A stretch of 64,000 nt of DNA from Beroe forskalii (taxonomy: Eukaryota; Ctenophora; Nuda; Beroida; Beroidae), in contig WFMF01000541.1 of NCBI GenBank assembly GCA_011033025.1, forward strand, positions 47,873 through 111,872, in the 5' to 3' direction. Below the pieces are notes generated by a model that was given only the letters and a program-made list of their open reading frames with translations, ran no database searches and was not told the DNA's origin. The position numbers and the translations under genes are program-made. Positions 49,001 to 58,000 of the stretch are shown one piece after another; position 1 is the stretch's first letter, and the number at the start of each line of letters is the position of its first letter.

Positions 49001-52000
49001 ATAGTGTCCTGAATATTTCCTTCTGTACTACCGGTGTCAGGAATTACCGCAATTTGGGGGTACAGTGTTTTGATTGGGTGGTGTAGCACCTGGTCAGTTC
49101 GTGATTGGTACTTTTAATGATGTCTGGCCTAATTATTAACTATTAATTTGGTGATGCTTATAGTCATTGGTGATCATTTGGAGTGGTAATGTTTGTCGTA
49201 TGTGCCAAGATTATTATTAAAAGTTGGTGTGATATATGTTTGAGGCCTCCCAGCACAAGACTTCCTCCCAGCGCGGTTGATTTTCAAGGATTGCACATTC
49301 TGATGCCAGATTTATAAATTAGAAATAACAATACAACAACAGTATTACAGCACCATGTTGTTGATATTTTATAAACAACAATATGACTCTCGCGTGGTGA
49401 AACAACATTGCTAATGCTATCATTAAGTTAGCACTCTGGTGTTTAGAAACACACTTTGTAAAAACCCACATTTAACACAATAGCTTTTATTCCTTTCAGG
49501 TGGTAAAATAACATAATCTCATCATTCTGTGCAGGTGGTAAAACAGAAGACTATCCTAGCCTCGTCCTCCGAATCCCTGATCAGAGCAAGAAACGCTGCT
49601 ATGGAACTACAGAGAATTAGGATGGAACAGGAGGAGAAAGTTAGGATCAAGAGATACGCGAAGTTAGACCACCCCTACGGAATGCCGGATAAGACCAGGT
49701 CAGTCATGAGCCATGAGGCCATCAGCATTGTGTGTGCGCTGCCAATTGTCGAAAAAACCACATATTTTTCGTATAATTTGTGCGATGATGTCTCTTGTCC
49801 GTCTGGTTCAGCTATGAATGATTGAATAACGTCGCTATAAACCCCAATGACCTTGAAAATATCTCTTCAAGTGTAATTACACTTTTGAAAAAAGTCATTT
49901 CAGGATCCCATCAAAGCTCCCGTTAGAGTACGAGAAGCATTTGGTCCCTCACAAAATCAAGCCTGGTTACTACATTGACTGCATATCAGGTTACTTTGCT
50001 ATAAGATAAGATGTCTTTGTAATAGCGTAAGGCCTGGATTTATATTTCATAGGTGTCGCGACATCAAGTATATGGCTTCCAGTCACTCAGGGTCTTGTCC
50101 GTAGTTTATTTTACACTTAATAAGCTCTCAGCATAAGCTCATTGGAAATGGCACGGGATTGAACTCGATCATAAGCCAGACTCGATACCATAAATCCAAC
50201 TATCGGCTATCCACCAACTGTTAAATCAGAATGATTTGGCATGTACGTGCAAATGACACATGGGTGCTAGTTTTAGCACCAATCTTATATTCTGCGACAC
50301 CTGTGTAAAACGAATATTTACAAACTATTTTTACACTATTTACAAACTATTTAGTATTTACAGTAACACGGCTAGTTACAAAATATTCACAAAATATTAT
50401 TCTTGATAATATTCACAATTGTATCCTCTGACATGTACATTGCTTCAGCTAACGAGGGCATCAAGTCGCTGCTACAGCGGGTCGGAGGTGACGACTCTGA
50501 GAGGTGCTGTGGCATCCCTTACCTCGAACCAAAGGTTACTCACAATGATAACTTGTAACACTAAATAGCATGAACGGCAAAGATTTATAAGGGGTTCCCG
50601 CTGCCTACCATCCACTGCCCAGTGGTTGGCAGGGATCGATGAAGGGATTGATAAAGCCGCGCCTTCTAAAGCACGCGCAATTTACTTTTCACAGAATTTC
50701 TGTCTAAAATAAAATGCAGTGTTTTTTGCATATTTTATCGATCCATGTGCAAACATGACATACTTTAACCTCACTTTAACCTCAACTCAACCACACTTCA
50801 TCAGATGGTATACATGTGTGAAGACGATGATGGGAAACGTATCATTAAAATGGTGCCTCCTGTCACATCCCCACAAAGAGAAACTTGTGATTTCGACAAA
50901 GAGAGGGAGATGAAGGTCGTCCGGCGCAAGTACAACACCAGCAAAAAGGTAGAGAGATCACAAGTGCCCGTGAGCTTTTGATTAATTTTTCGAGTAAAAG
51001 GCTATCGAACAAAATAAATTCTGTTCAATCAAGCGATTAGTTGATAATCTAATTCATAATTTGCTCCAGAAGAAGTCGCAGAGTTCATCATCGTCAATGT
51101 ACCTGCACAGAAATCTCATGAAAACAGACATCACATTGTACAGGTGATAAATCATTTGCATTCAAATGTTCAATGATATAATCGACCAGAGCTTTGGCCG
51201 ATGAGATGTCGAAGAATATCGATGATAATTTCCTGTTTCTTAATAATCTCTGCCAGAATTTGTGATTCTTGAATTTTTGTCAACCGTTTTGATGGTTTTT
51301 CCTCCCAGAGAACTGGATCGATGTACAACAACAGTCAATTCAAGAGCAAAGTAATGCAGCAAATACAAGCCTACACCGCTGGAGGTGATGGGAAAACACT
51401 GATATCTTTTGCACCGAAGGTGAGTTTGGTCTCAGCAGGAAGTGACGTTCAGTGCCTACTGTACATTTGATTATTGTACAATATTGTACAAGTATTCAGA
51501 GCGAAGAAATTCCTGTGATTAATAAAGTTTTATTTAATTAAATAAGGTAGGTTCAGACATTACTAACAAGAAACAATCCCTGCAGGCGGAAGAACAGAAT
51601 CAGAGTTACAAGAGAGTGTACCCGCGGATTCCCCCCAGCCCCACCGTAACTACTGTCAGGGAGTTTACTCAGCTGAGGGCTGCCGCAGGGGGAAAGTTCG
51701 TTCCCATTCACAACTCTCCCTCGACCAACGCTGCTGCTGCTGCATCTCCTGCCAAACATCCAACACCTCCAGACAACAGCTTGGTCACTCAAAGAGATAC
51801 CAGCCACAAGGATACCAGCCGCATGGATACCAGTCCCAGAGATACCAGTCACAAGGATACCAGCCACATGGATACCAGCCACAGAGATACCAGCCACAAG
51901 GATACCAGCCGCATGGATACCAGTCCCAGAGATACCAGTCGCAAGGATACCAGCCACATGGATACCAGCCACAAGGATACTTGTCAAAAGGATGCCAGCC

Positions 52001-55000
52001 ACAAGGATACCAGCCACAGGGATACCAGCCCAAAGGATACCAGCCACAGAGATACCAGCCCAAAGGGTTCCAGTATTGAAATAAATAAGAAGCCGCCCCA
52101 AATACCGTCTACACCATCCAAACGAATCATGAACACTCAACAGGGGCTAATGCAGCAGGGGTTAAGTCAACATAGGCCAACTCAACATGAATCTTCTCAA
52201 CTTGAGCTAAATCAACATGAATCATCTCAACATGGACCAAATAGACATGAACATATCAAGCATGGGTCAAGTCAGCATAGGCCAACTCAACATGTATCGT
52301 ATCAACATGCGCCAACTCACCATGGATCGTATCAACATGCGCCAAATCAACATGGATCATATCAACATGAGCCAAAGAAACATGAACGCATTAAGCATGC
52401 ATCTTCTCAACAGGAGCGAAATCAACATGTACCTTTTATTAAGCATTTACTAAGTCAGCATAAGTCAACTTATAATGATCCAACTCAACATGAGCTTGTC
52501 AAGCTTGGATCAAGTCAACACAGGCCAACTCATCAACTTGTCCCAAACGAACAACGATCAGTTCAACAAAGTTCAACCCAGCACACCCCACGCCAGCATA
52601 TCCCTAGCCAGCCAGATGTTAGAGTCACTAGCCAGCCAGATGTAAGGGTCACTAGCCAGCTAAGTAAGGAAGTGTCACCTCAGCAGGCAGATGTGAGGGT
52701 CACTGTGCTGCAGGAATCAACTGAGGATATCAGTCCTCATATCAAGATATTCACAACTCCGGGGCGCCTCATTTGGACCTGGCCACCAGGTGAAATGCAC
52801 ATTTCGTTACCCGTTGTTTTCTTTATTAACTTGAATCCTTCGATTACTGTCATCTGGTAAACAAATTGTAAATTAAAACGCTTTTATTGATTCCTTCACT
52901 TCTGTCAAAAATTCAACTTTAATTTGCAGAAAGGATCCCCATTGAAGCAGAACCAACTTGAAGCTATCCTAAACGCAGAAAACCTTCCTGACAACACAAT
53001 AACCCTCATTATAACAGATGCAGGGGAGCCTGGCCCCGTGCCAAATGTGCCTGCGATAGGTGAGGAAACGAGTGAAAATACTTACTTCAGCTGCGTTAGG
53101 CATGGTTAGGTCATTTTAATAGAAAAATGGCCAAGTACCTATCAGGTCCATTTCGGTATTAACTCTCCGGGGGCGCTGATGAAAGCGACAGAGAGTTCTA
53201 TAAATTATAGAATCTATAACCTTTTTCTTTTCTGAGAAAACTATCAAGTATCGTATCGGACCTGTGTCATTAACATGTTTACTTCCACAGAGTCGACAAG
53301 CGTATCACAATCTCAGCCACCGACTTTTCCTAACTCATCACATCACACGTCCCAAGAAGTTGATCACTGCTCGCCACAAGATGCATCGCTTGACATCATC
53401 AACGACTCATCACCACCTGCAGACATCATCAAAACTCATCACCTCCAGCAGACATCATTCCCCCTAACTCAGACCCATCATCCCGACACAACATCACAAT
53501 ATCCCCTGGGACCTTGTCCCTGCTACAAGAACAATACCACACCAGTGTGGTAGACCACCCCATTGCCAGCACTCACTTCGTCAGAGTGTACCCCACCACC
53601 CGTCCCTACCACAGCTCACTTCCCACTTACTTCAACTCGCGAGAGTACCGGGCATGTGCTTCACCCCCGTCCCCTAGTGACCCCTTTAACAACGCCACGT
53701 TGTCTAGTGACCCCTATAGCAACGTCACGTTGCTAGGGCAACTCATTCACTCTACTTCACAGTCACAACAGACAGGCAAGCGATGGGACCATTATTTGTA
53801 AACTAGCCCTTTAGGTTAGACATCGAATTGTTTTGGGCTGTCTTTTTGAAAAATGAAAAAAATTGCTCATACGGCAAGTTTTTAATATGATTAAAAGAAA
53901 CTGTTCAAATGACATGAGCTACCCTTCCCAGAGGATAGCCCTCCACTTAACCACCCGTCGATTGTTATCAAGAACGCAGTACATCAGCAGAAACCACGCC
54001 AAGCCAGCGACAATGTTATCAGAATAGTACCTACCTCCCCTGAACAACCGGTTAGTTGATTGGTAGACAATAAACTGAAATCAAATGATACGCCATTTAA
54101 CATAACCGATCTATTTCTTCAAATGATTACGATGTATTATACTGAGGATATAGCTAAAATGGTGTCAGAGTGAAATGGTGTCAGAGTGAAATGGTGTCAG
54201 AGTAAACTGGTATCAGAGGAAACTGATGTCAGAGTAAACTTGTGCCAGAGAAAATGGTGTCAGAGTGAAATGGTGTCATAGTGAAATGGCGTCAGAGTAA
54301 ACTTGTGCCAGAGTAAACTGGTGTCAGAGAAACTGGTGTCAAAGTAAACTTGTGCCAGAGTAAACTTGTGCCAGAGAAACTGGTGTCAGAAAAACTGGTG
54401 TCAGAGTAAACTTGTGCCAGAGTAAACTGGTGTCAGAGTAAACTGGTGTCAGAGTGAACTGGTGTCAGAATGTGTTGGTGTTAGAGTAAACTGGTGTCAG
54501 ATTGAACTGGTGTCAGCAGTGTGGTAGTGTCCAATTAATCATCTTAAATCCCCCAGCCGAGTCATGCCCATTACCACCGCCAGCCTCAGAAGCCTCATTC
54601 TCAGTTTGACGTCTTTGACTTCCACCCTGAAGATTGCTCTCGAGATAAGAATCCATACAATGACTCCTATTCTCATGTAAAGGTAGGGCACAATCATTAT
54701 CGAACCGTTGTTCCTAGAAATTTCAATTCACACTTTTTAAAGATTAAACTACGTTTTAAGGATGTCTCAAAACTTTTTGATGTTGCAAATATACGTATCT
54801 TCATTTGGTGTCGAATGTGATTGTTCAATAAACTTTTAATGAAAGGCACTTGTATTGCATCAAGTTATGTTATTGTTCACAACATTTAAAGTGCTTTAAT
54901 TTCGTAGTATACAGAAACATCCATACTTAATGTCCTCGTTAAATCTAATCCTACTTCTACCCTCGTTCAGCTGAAGGAGCAACTGAAGAATAGAGACTAC

Positions 55001-58000
55001 AACTATCCAGGCATCATGACTATCAAGAAGCCCCCTGAGTCTCAGGTCACCTTCAGACCACACAGAACAGACTCAGGCAAGAAGAAGAAATCAAAGAAAG
55101 CTCCCCAGGCGACACTGCCCCAGTCATCACATGCTCAGAAACATCTTCCTAGGCCTAACGACTGCCTTCCTCACATGATGGGTAAAAACAGCGAGTATCG
55201 GAGTAAAGTGGACGATGCGACCCTCAAACTCACTACCTCGGGTGCGCCGTCCTGGGTCAAGCATGATGTGAGTTTTATCTATAGTTTTAAATCTGTTTTA
55301 GATTTCCTTCATCCCTGAGGTTTCATTGATCACTTTTCTAGTGCATCTATATCTCTTTTTGTAGACTTCAGGGGTATTAGTATTCATCCGGAGTCATAAA
55401 CAAGAATAAAATTGATATCGATATTGGATATCTATCTAAAATCGCGGTATACTTTCTCAGGAACGTCGACAGAGCAAACCGGAAAGCATTGATGTAGATA
55501 AATGGCAAGGATCTTCCCAAAGGAAAAACGTGCTCGCCCGCCGAGCCTTTGCTTTTGATGATAGCAAAGAGCCAACTGAACTTAAGAGGGATCTAACTGC
55601 GAACACATCCCAGGAAAAGCTTTCTGATGACCCTTACACTTTAGATGACCAAGCAGTAGGTCCATCAATAAAGGTAGAACCTCGAGATGAGCTTAACATC
55701 CCCACGTCCTTTGACAATTTCCAGACGGTGAAGGCACCTATTACATCTGACTCTTCTCCTGGCCAAATTCATAAATCAACAAATAAAGCCATCGATAGGG
55801 ATTCCCTTATTAGCAGCTTTGACCAGGTCCTATCAAAGTATAATAAGAATAAGAAACCTCCCACCTCGCTGGTTATTCTTAAGGATGAATCAGATGAGAA
55901 GAAACCGGTGGTTCCCATGGATATATCCCCTACATTACTTCCTTCCTACAAAGACAGTTCCATGATTTCGGAGCTTGTGTCAAAACCAACGGATACCCAA
56001 ACAGTTGGAAAGATGTCTGACTACCAAGTAAAGCCATCAGAAAAGAAAATTCCGGCCGAAAAGAAAATGATGTCTCCAAGCAGATCTGCTTTCCAGCACA
56101 GTGGCAGTTCCGCTGTTGATCCGAACACAGGGGGATTGAAGAGGGTCAAACAAGCTGATGCTTCCAACAGAGCTTCCTCTTCGAAAAGCAAGCTCGTTGC
56201 AAAAACAGGACAACCTTCACACAGGCCTCAGCAGAATCCATCTGCTAAAAAGTCCTCCCATTCAACCCGTGCCCCTCAGAAAAATGATGCCGTTTGGTCA
56301 CCAATAACCAAGAAAACGAACATTGCAACATACAAATTCCATCCTCCACAAAAAGAAACACAACCCAAAACGAAGGAAGCCCTGAAAGGTTTTCTGAACG
56401 ACAAGGATGCCAAGAGGACCCTTGTGTTTGAGAACAGCACAAAGGATTCTAAAGCTAACAAGTTACCTCCTGCTATCCCATCACAGGAGGAACAGAATAG
56501 AAAGATGATCAACTCATTTTCTGAGTATAACGCTCCAAAGATTGCCTCTGCCCGGGGCTCGTTCACGGAATCTCTGAAGAGTGATAGTCCTCTGGTTGCA
56601 AGCAGTTTCCACGATCCTATGCCTGCCCTCCCTCCCTCCTCCACGCAGCAAAGTCTCCTGGCTGTGCTCAATGCCCCTGATTCTGTGGACACTTCCCCTC
56701 AAGTTACTGTCCTTAACACAGGGTATCAGAGTTCGCCAGGGAAGGTTTCTCTGAAGGAAACAGCTAGCATTCTCTCTACTTCCATGGAGCTATACGAGAC
56801 TTATCCTGAAACTACGAGTAGCAAACAGGTCACTCGTACTCCGCCCAAAGACAATGAACCTACCTTTGTGAATCATCCTGTTCCTGAAAAGCATTCTGAA
56901 AGAAGGCAAATGAGCAGTCTTGAGGGATCAGCATGTACTCCAGCAGCTGATTTGACCTGTAAGGACACAGACAATAAGGTCGGTGACAAGTCAGAACTCT
57001 CTTCTGAGCCATCGTCTTTAGCGAATGAAGCCCTTAATTATAGGGAACCTAGACAGAATGAAGCCATTAATCGGGAACATATTTTGAGTGGGTCAGGAGA
57101 TACTTTGGCTTCAGGAAAAGAAAACAAAACTTATCATGATGAAAAATGTAACGGACTCACTCCAATTCTGGTTCCTGATAGAAATGTTTGCTGTGTGCAT
57201 GCTTTCAACGAGTTCTCAAAGTTTATCCCCAAGCACCTGCCCTCCAATAAAAAGTCAGAATCGCTACCTCTCGTTAAAACAAAAACAGAACCTATCCCTA
57301 TCAAAACAGAACCATCTTCCACCACACCTCAACCTACCCCCATGGAAACAGAATCAGATCGCGGTGCTGACCTATCAGTTATCAGCAAGACGTTTAAACC
57401 GCCAACAGTATCACCCACCAAACCCTCTTCAGAAATCCCTACCAGAGAGCCTTTTGAGAGCCCGACTGGGCTCCGATCTAAGAGGCGTTCTGCGGCAATA
57501 GCTTCTCAGAATCTCGTTGAGAAAACTTACAAGGTACATAGATTTTTTAAATAAGAGTTGGTAAAATTTATCTTTGTGAGATTGTGACTGATATCGATTG
57601 GGATCATCCTTGATCATATCTTAAATGGAAAAGCCACAATGATAACTATCAAAGCTAGGGGTATTGATACCCGTGACAATTAACTTTTCCTCAGGTACGG
57701 TATGCATTATTATAATTTTCTAAATGAAATAATTCTTTTCAGGATGAGGATCTGATGGACTACGAAGACTATGAGAAAAAGAGCAAAAGGAAATGTGAAC
57801 GAACACCTCAAACTGCAAGCCCGGTTAAGACAACTCCAAGCCCAGTCAAGACAACTTATAAACGGGTAAATGCCCCTATAATCACCTTTTACTCCACAAT
57901 ATTATTCATCCGTGTTCAATATTCAAAATATATGAAAAATGATGAACTTCTATTTTGAGTGCGTTGAAAATTGAATCGTTTCCAGAGACCAGTGCAGAGC

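Noticed and set aside
51553-52140. 195-codon minus-strand ORF rich in Gly-Trp-Tyr-Pro
   Set aside because: It is the antisense of the 15-bp coding repeat of the KMT2 exon; no splice sites or start context.
56276-56692. 138-codon minus-strand ORF
   Set aside because: A shadow of the 691-codon KMT2 exon, which has matching phases and neighbours.
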